Below, piece by piece: positions 1 to 12,157 of a stretch of 64,000 nt of DNA. Each line of letters opens with the position of its first letter. Position 1 is the stretch's first letter. The stretch comes from Selaginella moellendorffii. Taxonomy: Eukaryota > Streptophyta > Lycopodiopsida > Selaginellales > Selaginellaceae. Where the stretch lies: contig NW_003314292.1 of the NCBI RefSeq assembly GCF_000143415.4, positions 126,825 through 190,824 on the forward strand, written 5' to 3'. The notes below the pieces were generated by a model, which did no database searches, had not been told where the DNA came from, and was given only the letters and a program-made list of their open reading frames with translations. The position numbers were made by a program, and so were the translations under genes.

Positions 1-2062
1 TCTTTGTAGTCTATTTTCTCAGAAAGTGTAAAAAGCTATATGTATAGTGGGTTATGATAATGGTACTGTCCAGGATCTTAATGTCCAATATAGTACTGTC
101 CAATACCATCACTAGTACTGGTCATATGGCACTACTCTTGAAGCGTATGGAAATTATCATAAATATTCTAGTATGATAATCTAGAATTCTAGCCACAAGC
201 AAGCTTATCGTAACAAGCTATCATTTTGAGATTGACATTTCAAGAATCTAAGTATTGTCAATGTCATAATAAACAAACTTTATTCTCAAGACTAAAACTT
301 AATATATAAATTGCCAAGAAAAGTTAGTCATTATAGTATTTTTATTGTCCTTACACTCTTTGGAAAGCTAGATTGTTTATTATAAGAAAGGCTTAAAGGA
401 AAGTCGCTGGGGCTTGAAATTAGACACCTAGCATCTCATATCAATCTCTACCTCCATCCTTAAGTTCTACTAGCATTCCACTTTCACTTTCACTATAACT
501 ATATAACAATCCTCCTTCTGTTGGAGTCTCTAGTGAAGTCAAACTGAAGTTCTTTATATTGCTACTAAAGAGGGATTGCCTTTAATGTTTCAAGAGTAGT
601 GCCACATGTTTTTGCAAGATTTTGCTCTTGGTATGGCAAAACTTTTTGAAAGTATAGAACACTATTGAATTCAATATCTTAAATACTACTCTTTTTTTAA
701 CAGTACAAATGGCTCTATGGTCTACAAAACTTTCTTGAGCACTATAATAATTGCCCAATAGTGGGTCTAGAAAATGCGCATGTGTGGATATATAATAGAT
801 TCAAGAATAGACATACCCACTATCACTTCATGGTGAGGAACAATATCTCTTTGGGAAATATTGTATTGGCTAGTGTAGAATATGGGTTTTTTTGCCATCT
901 TACAATGGAATATGAAATATAGAATTGCTTTACTATACTATCATATTGTCCATATATATATATATATATATATATAAGGAAATTATATTAGTTGTAGGGA
1001 GCATATCCTAGCTCACTAAAATATCTATAATATATTCCTACCCATACTAACAGTCTATTTGCACTATAGAATGATTATAACAAACAAGGTATTAAAATTG
1101 AAGAGTTTGATTTAGGGATGGCTCAAAAGAAAAAAAAAACATATAAACTCTCTTACTGGCCTCCAACATAATAAATCTTTTAATATATCATATTTTAGAT
1201 GTGGATGATAAAGTCAATGATTGAAAGTTTCCTCAAGTTGAAACCTACTATACCCAATTCATAGAAAAACTCACTCTTGATTTAGTGGGAACTAGTGAAC
1301 ACATTAAGAGTTTGATTCTAAGATGCTTCATATGCTTTTTTCTCTTGGGTCAAGACATTTCTATGAGCTTATATAGTTTTCTTAAGCACTACCACAACTA
1401 CTACATTAATGGTGTTATCACTTCACTTATAATTTTTGAGAAGATATTGAAGGACAAAATAGCAATACACAAGTATTACAAACTGATGGTTACATGCAAA
1501 AAGACCAATCTATAATAATGATGTCTGACATTAACATTGATAAATGACACTAACACTATTACCAAAATTTTGATATATGACAAAATTTTTGTTTCAAGTA
1601 AGGATCCATTTAGCTTTCTTCTACCTCATCATAAACATATCAATTCCTTTTATACCTCCTTTTATATTGAGATTGAGTTCACTTTGCATTTATTAAGCCA
1701 TAGCTTCTACATACTTTTGGAAAACTTCCAAAACCTCTAACTCTAGAAACTCCAAATGACTTTAATCTATAAACAAGAATTAAATATATATTAAAATCTT
1801 AATAAATATAATTTCCTCCTTGAGGTTAGAGGCAACTCTAAATCCATGTTTGAAGAAAGGATACTCTTCAGTAGCAAGATTTGCATCACCGATAGAGCTT
1901 GAAATTAGTACCCAAATAATATGCTATAGATCTTCTTAACCATAAGATTGGGTATGATGTCACTAGCATTGTTATACCTAGGCAAAATATATGCTACACA
2001 CTCACTATATCAAAACCCATCATTGTGTTTTTGTACAAGGCATGATAGGTCTACATCATAAC
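1..2062. other. AT-rich stretch without a recognisable gene
   Basis: No reading frame here resembles a known protein and the few short frames are low in complexity. A (TA)n microsatellite lies at 952-976. The stretch ends at the CTAGA target duplication (2063-2067) of the next retroelement. Confidence 0.6.
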
Positions 2063-2067
2063 CTAGA

Positions 2068-2990
2068 TGTAATGTATATGATTTTCACCTTTTATCCTAT
2101 GGTGATTTATCATAGGATAACCATGAAGCAGAACCTAAACCCTCTATGTGCCACATATCACATGCCATGTGCCATATGCCATATATTCAAAGACAACAAA
2201 GAAAAACCCAAGTTTCAAGGCTTTGGGCCATTGAATGAAGGAACAGAGCCAAATTCCTTAGTATAGAGCCAAGGAGCAAAAGAATTAGAACATGAAACAA
2301 CTCTCGAGTATATAACTCAAAGAACAAAAGGTAGGAGCATAAAGCGACTTGGAACAGTATTAAAGCATCTAGCATCCCAATGCCAAAACCAACACGTAAA
2401 ATAGAGCCAAATGGAGTCTAACACTATTTCAGTATACTAGTGGCCTAATGCAAGGATATAGGTACTCCACCAACTAATATAGTGTGGAAATTGAGCTTAG
2501 ACCTAAGTTGGACACAAGCATGCAAACGAGAGTTCAATTATACCTCAAGTTGGTCAGCCATTTTTAATTTACCCACTATCCGTATTATATATTTAGAACC
2601 CCCTATAACCCCCTTTCAAGAATGCAAGCTTTAGGATTTCACCCTTAGTCACCCTTAGTACTAGAAGTTAATCTTTGAAACTTACTAAATATATAATGGT
2701 GCTAAATTGTGAATTTGGACACGGGACCAACACCATTGTGCTCAAGACAATCTCTACATTCTATTAATATAGCAAATTAGCAAATCTAGATATTTTCTAT
2801 AAATAGCCAATAGAACCGAACATGACTAACAAAAGGGGTATGATAGTGAGGGTGTCTTGGCAAACACAGTAAGCTATCATCTAGTGAACATTAAGAGACC
2901 AAGCTCAATATCACGGCATTCCCAACACTAGCAAGTATAAGCTAACATATGAGTTTTTCCTACTGGGCCATGTATGTTCAGCAAGAAATA
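2068..2990 (-). repeat. 3' LTR of LARD-B1, 5'-truncated
   Basis: Homologous to the inner part of the 5812-7040 LTR, but the first few hundred bases of the LTR (minus-strand sense) are missing. The inner edge is approximate. The outer edge abuts the CTAGA target duplication exactly. Confidence 0.7.
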
Positions 2991-3529
2991 TTTCATTTGA
3001 ATCTCAACATCAACAATGTCAATGACAAGGCATTGCTTCAATGCCATCAACACCAGGATAAAGTTAGAAGAAAGCAAAAGTGAATCACCATTCAAAGCTC
3101 TTTAGCAACTAAGTTAGCCAAGGTCAAAGATACTTTACTTAGTATCTAAGATCAATCCTTCAACAATACTTAATTACAAATAATACATCATCAAGAAGTG
3201 ATTCACCACATCTAAGACTCAATGTAATCCAATACTATGGACTAAATGCAGCTAAATGATATCAATAGAAATAGAGTTAAAAAGCTAATATGGAAAAATT
3301 GTGTAAGTTTAACAACATGGTCCTCTGCAACACCATTTAGTAAAGTAAGCTCATCACTGATAAATCTTTATCAAGCAAAGCAAGTGTCAACAGTCCTCGA
3401 CAAAATCTATAAGCAATCACTAGTTGCAATGCAACCAATAATCACTTTAAACTTGTCTTTCACAAGACCCAAATAGTAAACTCATGTCATCGAGCTATAT
3501 ATTTGTTTAATATAAATGTAATACCTTAA

Positions 3530-4256
3530 TGTAAGCAACCAAAAAAAATGAATTGAAAGATGATCCATGGGGTTCAAATATAAAAGGTAAAGGCCCATGA
3601 ACAAGAGTGCACCCTCTTTTTCAATTAGTTAAAGGTCTTGGGATACTTAAAGTTAAGTGTCCTTGGGTTTGAATAGTATTACGTTGGGTGACTTCCCGAG
3701 AAATCCAAATTCAAAAGCTTACATTTAATATTAAAGAGGTATTGAGTCTGACTCTGTTGGTTGGCTAAGGGAATTGAGTCTAACTCTATTGGTTGGCTAA
3801 GGGAATTACACTATATGTTGAAATTGACATCTGGTAAGTTCAGTTTGCTCCGGCTAGGCTCGATTTGAGAGGAAATATGTCAAAAGAGTGAGGCTCTCAG
3901 GAGAGCTACGGCTCTTAGCTTCTATTCACGAGGGTGTGAACTTGTAAAGAAGCATAATAGATTATAAACAACTAAAGAAAATAATTCAAGAGATGATCCA
4001 TGAGGTTCAAATGTAAAGGGTAAAGGCCCCTGAACAAGAGTGCAACCCCTTTTCCTATCGGTTAAGGTTTTTGGGATATTTAGACTCGAGAGATGATTCA
4101 TAAGGTTCAAATAATAAGGGTAAAGGCATATGAATAAGAGTGCACTCCTTTTTTCAATCGGTTAAAAGTCTTGGGATACTTAGGGTTAAGCGTCCTTGGG
4201 TTTGAATAGTACCGGGTTGTGTGACCTCTCGGGAAGTCCAAATTTAGGAGCTTACA
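3530..4256 (+). mobile_element. TRIM-C1 miniature LTR retroelement nested in LARD-B1
   Basis: Two direct repeats start or end with TGTAAGC and GCTTACA (3530-3723 and about 3940-4256). They flank a short non-coding interior with the same 'gactctgttggttggctaag' block found in the other TRIM-C copies. The interior has a local duplication of that block. The second LTR is longer than usual because part of it is duplicated (two 'gatgatccatgaggttcaaa'-like segments). Target duplications are no longer clear (cttaa versus cccaa), which suggests an old insertion. Confidence 0.7.
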
Positions 4257-5811
4257 CCCAAGTACAAAATAAAGATTCATGGACAAGCACAAACTAAATG
4301 ACCACTTAAATCCAACTCAACTGCAATAAGTTCACTAATGTGTTTAGCCAACAGTTCCAAACATGCCTTGAAGAGGTTAGCTATACATGATCAACATTTA
4401 GTTGAAACTAAAGTGAAGACCATAAGATGGACTCATATTGGTACACAACCTCCTCATAAACAAAGCTATAGTACAGGTACTAACATCTCAATCTCAAACA
4501 ATTAAGTTGAACATCACCATCCTCAGCCAAGATGTAAAGCCACCAAGATTAAGTTACGATTAATGAGAGCTCACTACTCTCAAGAAATAAGGTACCAATT
4601 TAAGCTTAGTATAATGAATCACTATTGAGAATCCAATCAAAGTTACTATAATATTATTATGTGCAAGTAGACTAGCTTCACTATCAACCACTTTGGGGTT
4701 GATCATCGTTTAACCAAGAAATATCGTAAACACATTGCTCACTATCATATAGATATGATATAGAAATCATAATGACTTGATCATCAATTAAGCAACACTA
4801 TGAGAAATGTCTATATCACTATTATAAAGATTTATATGAGTATCAAATGCCAACTCAATTCGACAAAATGCAATATAAATACCACATCCTATCAATAGAG
4901 ATTTACAACACCTAACACCACTAATTTTTGTTCACAACACGGTTAAGCTTATGCCACTCTCTATCCGACCAAACTCAAAACTATTCCAACACCAAACTAC
5001 TCAAGGAGCAATAATAAGATTCCCTGGATAGAATTAAGCATTATAACCCAAGTCTTCCAATAGCAAGCCTAGACAAAATGGTTTAACACTTCACTATTAT
5101 CCATCCCATGACTCACCACTCGTTAAACTATCATAACTAATATGCATCAAGATAAGGACTCTTAATTGTATAATGTGAATACAAACAATAAGTTAACACC
5201 TTGTTACAAATCATCTCTCTAAGAAGAGAAAATGATTTATGTGTTTGATCCTTCATCCCTGATGACTCTCTTTTTGGTCCTATCTTGACTAAACCTTAAA
5301 CTTGTATTTGCATAGCCTTCAATCCAATTTAATAAAAGTTTATAAGAGAGCACTGCAATGACTATTTGAACTAATAGACTAATCCTTATAGTCTTAATTG
5401 ATCCACTTATAATCATGCCTAAAAAGGATTCACTGACCTATTTGCCACTCATAGCAGACCTAGGGAAGGTTCATTTTTACCTATGGTATATGGAATTACT
5501 CATGGAACCACTAATAGGCTAACATTAATCCTACCAACTCAAAATGTAACCTTGAGTTGCTAATGTGCTTCATTCACGAGCTCAAGTGCAAACTTGTGCA
5601 AACAAAATATCTCAATCCATCTTATAAGCCCAAGTGCAAACTCACAAAATATGATACAAAAAAGTAACCAAAATCCATACCTAAGGAACAAAGTTATAGC
5701 ATCCATATATGTACCCATTTAGATCATCATTTTTATCTTTGCATATGCAACAAGACTAGTTGCCCAATCTCATTGGATAGTACTTGTTGAGATTCATGCT
5801 TCGATACCAAA

Positions 5812-7040
5812 TATAGCACATGTGATTTTTACCCTTTATCCTATGATGATTTAACATAAGATAACTATGAAGTGGAACCTAAACCCTCCATGTGCCATGT
5901 GTCACATGCCACGTGCCCAAGTACTGCAGAGTGGAATCTAAATTTTACAGCCTTAAGCCACTAAATGAAGGAACGAAACCAAACTAAAGCCAAGAAGTGA
6001 AGGTACTGGAATACAGAGTGACTAAGTGTACAACCCAAGGAACGAAGGAACAAGAGCATAGAGTGACTTAAAGTAGTTCTAGAGCATCCAATATCCCAAT
6101 GCTAGGATTAATACGTAAAACGGAGCTAAATGGAGTTTAGTGTTATTTCAACATACCAATGGCCTAATATAAGGATATGGGTACTCCACCAGCTAATATG
6201 GTATGGAATTTAAGCTTAAACCTAAGTCAGATACAGAACAAAAACAAGCACACAAGTGGGAGCTAAACTATATCTTAAGTTGGTTAGCCATACCTGACCT
6301 ACCCACTATCCCTACTATACATTTGGAACCCCCCTTGAAGAACGCATGCTTTGGGCTTTCACCCTTAGTCATCCTTAGTACCAGGAGTTAGTCTTTGGGA
6401 TTAATTCAAAACTTACTAAATATAGAATGGTGTTAGATTGTGAGTTTTGGCAATTTCTACATTCCATAAATATGCCAAATTAGCAAATCTAGACACTTTT
6501 GATAAATAGTAATTAGGACCAAATGGAACTAATACAAGGTGCATGATAGTAAAGGTGTTTGGCAAACACAGTAAGCTATCATTTGGCAAATATTGAGGGA
6601 CCAAGCTCAATATTGTGGGGGTTCCCAACACTAGCAATTGCAAGTCAACGAATGAGTTTCTATAACCAAATCAAGTATGCTTGACTAATAGCATTTAGGA
6701 ATTTTGTCTTTATGCTCATCTAGTCAAAAGTGCACACATGAAGACCAATTTCTCAATTAGCTTAGGTAGAGACTAAAAAAGGGACCAGCAATACTGACCT
6801 CCTGCTGTTATGGCAGTAAAGAAACAATATCTGAAAGTACTAGCTGATAGGTAACTTTTGATACCTACAATCATATTTGCGACAAGTACATACATAATAA
6901 CTAGTTTCTCAATTAGTTTGGGTGGAGACTGATAAAAGGTCTAACAATACAGATCTCTTGCCATTATGGCAGTAAGGAAAGAATATCCAAAAGGACTTAC
7001 TAACAAGTAACTTTCGATACCTACAATTACATTTGTGACA
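5812..7040 (-). repeat. 5' LTR of LARD-B1 (LTR-B type)
   Basis: About 1.23 kb, beginning TGTCACAAAT on the minus strand and ending GTGCTATA just before the primer binding site. Its 5' part has a direct tandem duplication of about 150 bp (roughly 6746-6899 and 6900-7040) that is single-copy in the related LTR at 53499. It contains the shared LTR core block near 6298-6368. Confidence 0.8.
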
Positions 7041-7045
7041 CTAGA

Positions 7046-7569
7046 AAATATATATTTTAGAAATTTCATTAAAATATGCCTGCTTTGGACACCCCTAGTG
7101 TTAATGCCAATAAAATCCATAATGCACTTGGAAAAGAATGACTTGAAACAAACTTCCATTACACATATTATAACCTCATACATTCAGTTTGGGATCATTT
7201 GGCTGGATGAAGATGACATAGTCAATATCGAGCAAAAGGGCTTTCAACAAGAAGAAAGCATGACATAGGTGATTATTGGTGAGAAAGTTATAATCCTTGA
7301 CTTTCCCATCAATATCTAAAAGGCCATCTAGAAAGTTGAAGAGAATGAAATTTACAATTGGGAGCAATGGCCTTTGTATCTTCAGGCACTAATAATCAAA
7401 TTAGTACCAAATGTTTATGGTCATGTCATCTTAAAAGAATCAACAATCAACTAGAAGACCCAATAAAGACACCTATAATGCCATAGTGGTACTATTATTT
7501 TGTTCTACAAGAAAAATTTGAAACTAAATAATGAAAATAAAAAAATCAAGCAATTGTTTTCAACCAAAT
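7046..7569. other. No gene seen
   Basis: AT-rich sequence with only short, low-complexity frames. I see no recognisable protein, RNA or repeat edge. Confidence 0.5.
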
Positions 7570-8040
7570 AAGACAAAAAGGTGGTTGGTTTGAGCTCAAC
7601 CTTGGGCAGTATCTAGGCCCAAGGGGCCCAGGTTATTTGGTCACTTAGGGCAAGAAATTACCTGAGGTGGCCGACCCGACCTTGACCTCCAACACTTTCT
7701 AAGCCTGGGGGGCCAAGGTTATTTAAATAACCTTGGCCCCTGAAGGCAAGAAATTGCCAATCCGAGCTCAATCTCAAGTAGTTTCTAAGCCCAAGGGCTT
7801 GAGGTTATTTAAATAACCTTAGCCTCCTAAGGCCAAAAGTTGCCTATGGTGGCTCGTCAAAGCTCCACCTTAAGCAATCCCTACCTTTTGAATCATCTCA
7901 GCCCCCTAGAGCTAAAAATTGCTTGAGATGGCTAGCCTATACTCAACAATGGGCAATTTCTAGGGACCTCAGATTATTTGAATAGCCTTGGCCCCTTGAG
8001 GTCAAAAATTGCCCAAGGTCATTAGCCTAAGCTTGACTAT
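7570..8040. repeat. Degenerate palindromic minisatellite, about 90-bp units
   Basis: About five diverged units of 85-97 bp, each with a core like 'aggttatttaaataacct' flanked by GGCCC-rich arms and a following 'aattgcc' block. The second unit contains a perfect 32-bp palindrome at 7709-7740, centred on TTTAAA. The array sits beside LTR-B-type sequence and is richer in GC than its surroundings. Confidence 0.75.
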
Positions 8041-8900
8041 GAATGAAGGCACAAAACTAAACTCCTACGCATAAAGCCAAAGAGCAAAAAAAGTGGAGTA
8101 TAGAATGACTCCCAAATGTATAACCCAAGGAGTGAAGGGACAGGGGCATAAAGTGACTTGAAACAACCTTAGAGATTTTAGCATCCTAATGCCAGAACCA
8201 ATATGCAAATAGAGCTAAATAAAGTTTGGTGTTATTATAGCATATGGGCTAATGTAAGGATATAGGTACTCCACTAGCTAGCATGATATAGAATTTGGGC
8301 TCAAACCTCTTAGTCCAGAAATACAAATTTTTAAGACTCAACCAACTTTTTTTTACCTACAATTTCACATAAATTCACCTTTATATAAATTCTTATGACC
8401 CAACAATATGCTTAAGCATCAAACAACATACTCATATATCTGACACCCAACATCGACATCCATAAAATGCAAAATGAACATCCAAAACTTTATCACAAAG
8501 ATCATATATTCAGATATCCATATTGCAGTAACACCTTTTTTCAATCATCTTCAAAATCCAATATAAAGCCAAAACACTAACAAGAAAAATAATATGGAAA
8601 ATCAAGCTTTAAGAAAAGTTCTTAATTAATCAACATAACAATGCCACCTCCACTATCATAAGCACTAATAAAGTTAATACCTTAACTACACATCTTTATA
8701 TAACAATCTACTCCAAAAATTAATGAATTCACCAACAAGCCATAGTAGTTAATGTTATAACCCTTTTCAAAACCTTAATGGGCAAACCCTCAAGAAAACA
8801 AGGTACTAATATTAGCTTAGCATAAGAGATCATATTGAGAACTCAATCAAAACTATTGCTATGCTACTTTATGCAAATAGACTAGCTTTGGGCTTTCATC
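8041..8900 (-). mobile_element. LARD-B fragment (minus strand), internally deleted
   Basis: 8041-8330 matches the mid part of LTR-B in reverse orientation and about 8336-8900 matches LARD interior sequence also present at 13440-14000 and 56600-57150. The two pieces are not adjacent in complete copies, so a deletion joined them near 8333. No coding sequence. Confidence 0.65.
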
Positions 8901-9159
8901 CCTATCTAATCCAATCTAATTGAAGACAAGGATCCCTATCATCTTTTAGGTGGAATAAATGAAAAAGAGGAGTTTTGGCATATAGTTCAAGGTTTTTGAA
9001 GGTTGAAATGAATAAAACCAGCCATCTAATAGTGGTAATGGGTCAAATATTCCTAGTCACAGTTTGAGAGGCACTAGATGGTCTGAATTGAGAGGAATGT
9101 GAGATGTTGTGGAACTCATAAGGAAAGTTTAAGCTTCCTTCTTTCAAAGGGAATGGTCA
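8901..9159. other. Short unassigned stretch between retroelement fragments
   Basis: No gene seen. It separates the minus-strand LARD fragment from the plus-strand LTR-B copy. Confidence 0.4.
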
Positions 9160-9625
9160 AAAAAACTTGTGGGGGGTTCCAAATGTATAATAGGGATAGT
9201 GGGTAAGTTGGGCATGGCTGACCAACCTGGGGCATAGTCTAGCTCCCGCTTGTGTGCCTATCCTTGTTGTGTGTCTAGTTTCGGTCTAAACCCAAGTTTT
9301 ATACCATACTAGTTGGTAGAGTACCCATATCCTCGCGTTAGGCCACTAGTATGCTAAAATAGTGCCAGATTCCATTTGGCTCTGTTTTTCTTAGCATTGG
9401 GATGCTGGATGCTCTAAGACTGTTCCAAGTCGCTTCATGCTTTTGTCCCTTCGTTCCTTAGGCTATATGCTCGAAGGTTGTTCCATGCTCCAGTGCTATT
9501 GCTCCTTGGCTCCATGCTTGGGAGTTTAGCATTGTTCCTTCATTTAGTGGCCCGAGGCCCTAAAACTCAGGTTCCACACCACTATCCTTTGGACACGTGG
9601 TATATGACATATGGCATATGGCATA

Positions 9626-12157
9626 GTTACGAACACGAACACGGAACACGAACACGAGCCTCAGATTTCAGGAACCCGAACACGGAACACGATCACGGCC
9701 CACGATGGCTCACGAATATTCTACTGAATATTCTAAGAATATGTTATTTAAAAATTATATTCTATTTCTTATTATATTATTATAGGAATATGCTATATTT
9801 TATTATATTATTCTTAATATTTTTATTTGCACATAAACTACTTCACACTTTTAAACTACTCAAATATCCTGCATCTCATCGTCATCTTCAACCTCATGAT
9901 CTTCGACCTCACGATCTTCGACATCATCTCCATCTTCCTCTTCCTGTCCTGACTCAAGCTCGTCTTCAGGATGAGGAACTGTCTCCAGGACTTTGTAGCT
10001 TACAAACTTGTCGTAATCACGATCATTTTTGCAGGTTAACAACCTGGTGTTGCAAGCCACAAAAACCAGATCCGCTGTCCTGTCCATGGTAAGTCTGTTC
10101 CTCTTTTTTGAAGAAACATGCTCGAAAGTACTGAACAATCTCTCCACCGAGGATGACGAGCATGCCTGACTTAGAACTTGAATGGCCACTTCTGAAGAGC
10201 TGGAGTTTCATAACCATAGTCCTCCCACCAACGTACAGCTCCCCTCTTAGTGCGATCAGCCTTAGCATCATATGAGTTGAAAATGCCTCCTATCCTCCGG
10301 TAAGTTAAAAGCTCATCACGTATCACATCCCTCTCACTGGATGTAAACATGGCCAGCAGATAAGCATTCTAGTCCTTCATGACCTCTCTGTTAGCATGCT
10401 TTTCATACTCCTGAAACTCGGGGTCCAACATGTACGCCACCGAGTGCATGAGCGAGTGATACTCATGCCACCTATTAGACATGATCTGATGAAGTTCCCT
10501 GTACCTGCCATAATCCGATTGTCCTTCCTCTAAACTTGCATCCAACCTGTTCATGCACTCATATATCTTTCCAATCGCAGGTATATCACCGTCCACAACA
10601 CGAAGAAGCAGCATAACATCCTTGGACACCTCTAGCATGTCCTTAACCTGTTGCCAGAAACTGTCATCAAAAACCGTTGCATAACTGTCCCTTCCTGCTC
10701 TCGACTTCGACTCAGGCCTTGCTCTGTACGCAGGGCATACGAACATTTGTTGTAAAGCTTCTCGGAGCTCCACCAGCCTCTCCATCATAATGAAGTTGTA
10801 GCCGAACCTGGTATCACAATAACGCAGCAATCGCTTGTGAGTAAACTCCGCCAGCAGTGCCACTATATGAGAGTGGTTTCTAACGAAGATCACCAAAGAC
10901 TTTCCACGCTCCAGAAGTGTTGCCATCCATGGAAGTACACCGAAGTCTTTCAAGGCATTGTTCAAGCAATGGGCAAAACATGCTGCCCATTGAATTTTCG
11001 GGTACCTCTGTTGCAAAAGTGCTGCTGCTGCTCTGTTTGCATTTTCCCCATCGGTCACAACCATGACAACGTTCTCTGCACCTACAATGTTAATGCCTTC
11101 TTCCCAGCAGCGCAGAGTATTTTCAGCTGTTTTTCCTGTTAAGGAAATGTCGATAGCCTTCAAAAAAGCTCCTCGTCCTTGACTATATGCCACAAGCCCC
11201 ATGATATGCCGATTCCTCCTATCTGCCCACCCGTCTGCGCATATGGTTGCACCCCTCTGCTCCCACTGCTTCCTCAAGGATGCCATCTCAATGTCAATGA
11301 ATCGTTTCTCTTTCACCAAAAGCTTATCCCGGAGATCATCATATTTTGGTGGTGCATAAGGCACACCATGCCTGGCAACTTCCTGTATCATGTTGAGGAA
11401 GTAAGGTGACCGAGCCTTGACAAATGGAATGTGTTCATTCCAGAAAAATCTTTCGATAGCCACATCAACTCGGTTCTTCTGCTCAGGATCCATCGAATCA
11501 ACAATATGGACTTGACTCTGTTTGCTAAAAAACAGGGAACTGCAGCCACTTCCACTTGACTGGGATGATACCACCGGTGGAAATCCTTGGACATTGCCAT
11601 CCATTCTCATAGAAGCACCACCAGATTCATTCGGCCGTTTCTTCCCCCTTGCCCCTTTCTCGGAATCAATAACCTTTTGCATATTGAGCAGATCCGCTTT
11701 CTTGTTACCTGGGATGAGAGGACAACTCACAATATCCTTGCTGCCTGGGCCTTCTCCTAACAGATGAGCTCGCACACGATCAACACCACTCAGTTTGTTC
11801 ACCATTGGGCAGTATTTGCATGACCATAATTTGTGGCCATGCCCCCTGCTCTCAAGAACACTTACCTCATCCCACCATCGCGAAGAAGGATGCTTTCGCA
11901 GTATGCTGGATTGCTGCGCCATGCTTGTTTGCCTTGGATTGCTGCTGCTGTGCCCTGAAATGGTGCGCCCTGGCTGGATTGTCGTGTGATGCCGTGCGCC
12001 CTAAAACCAGAATATTCCGTGCGAGAATATTCTGAACAGTGGTCCGTGTTACTAACACGGACCACTGTTCACGAACACGGCCGTGGGAACACGACCCATG
12101 GCCGTGTTCGTGAAACACGGTGAACACGGCCGGGATCCCGGCCGTGTTCGTAACACG
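9626..12157 (-). mobile_element. hAT-family DNA transposon inserted in LTR-B2
   Basis: The ends carry inverted GTTACGAACACG (9626 on) and CGTGTTCGTAAC (12143-12154). The flanks share GGCATA (9620-9625 and 12158-12163) as part of an imperfect 8-bp target duplication, and the interrupted LTR resumes exactly after it. Both subterminal regions are packed with short copies of ACGAACACGG or its complement. The interior encodes a BED-finger/hAT transposase on the minus strand that is now broken. Confidence 0.8.
9860..11922 (-). pseudogene. hAT transposase, one stop and one frameshift
   Basis: The first 517 codons (11922 to 10372) are open. They have an N-terminal BED-like zinc finger (C35, C38, H53), a transposase core with CADGW carrying the first catalytic Asp near residue 228, a later VTDGENAN with the second Asp, and the CxxH motif AACFAHC. 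After a single in-frame TAG just past 'VMKD' the frame continues with good similarity ('NAYLLAMFTSSERDV') until a one-base shift near 10190. The C-terminal hAT dimerisation domain (SSSSVERLFSTF, 10189-9860) then lies in another frame. The TAG sits where a Gln codon would fit. hAT transposases cut and paste through a DDE-type core; this copy probably no longer makes a full protein. Splicing across the break is possible but no clear splice pair is needed to explain it. The ATG is used because it opens the longest frame and precedes the BED domain. Confidence 0.8.

Larger units (their letters stand above)
2068..7040 (-). mobile_element. Non-coding LTR retroelement LARD-B1 (minus strand)
   Basis: The element is bounded by identical 5-bp duplications CTAGA at 2063-2067 and 7041-7045. 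On the minus strand the 5' LTR (7040 to 5812) is followed directly by a primer binding site (5811-5799, TTTGGTATC...) matching initiator tRNA-Met, then by an interior of about 2 kb with no gag or pol, then by a 5'-shortened 3' LTR (about 2990 to 2068). The interior is homologous to those at 12247-14745 and 55405-58736. Lack of coding capacity, long LTRs and a conserved interior fit a large retrotransposon derivative that depends on another element's proteins. A likely donor is the gypsy element beginning at 53499, whose LTR is of the same type. A TRIM-C element is nested at 3530-4256. Confidence 0.85.

Noticed and set aside
7570-8040. CRISPR-like array
   Set aside because: Units are diverged and have no constant repeat with unique spacers; the sequence is eukaryotic and the units are palindromic minisatellite.
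9478-10092. Plus-strand frame of 204 codons
   Set aside because: It crosses the LTR-B/hAT boundary and is antisense to the hAT transposase C-terminus; a shadow.
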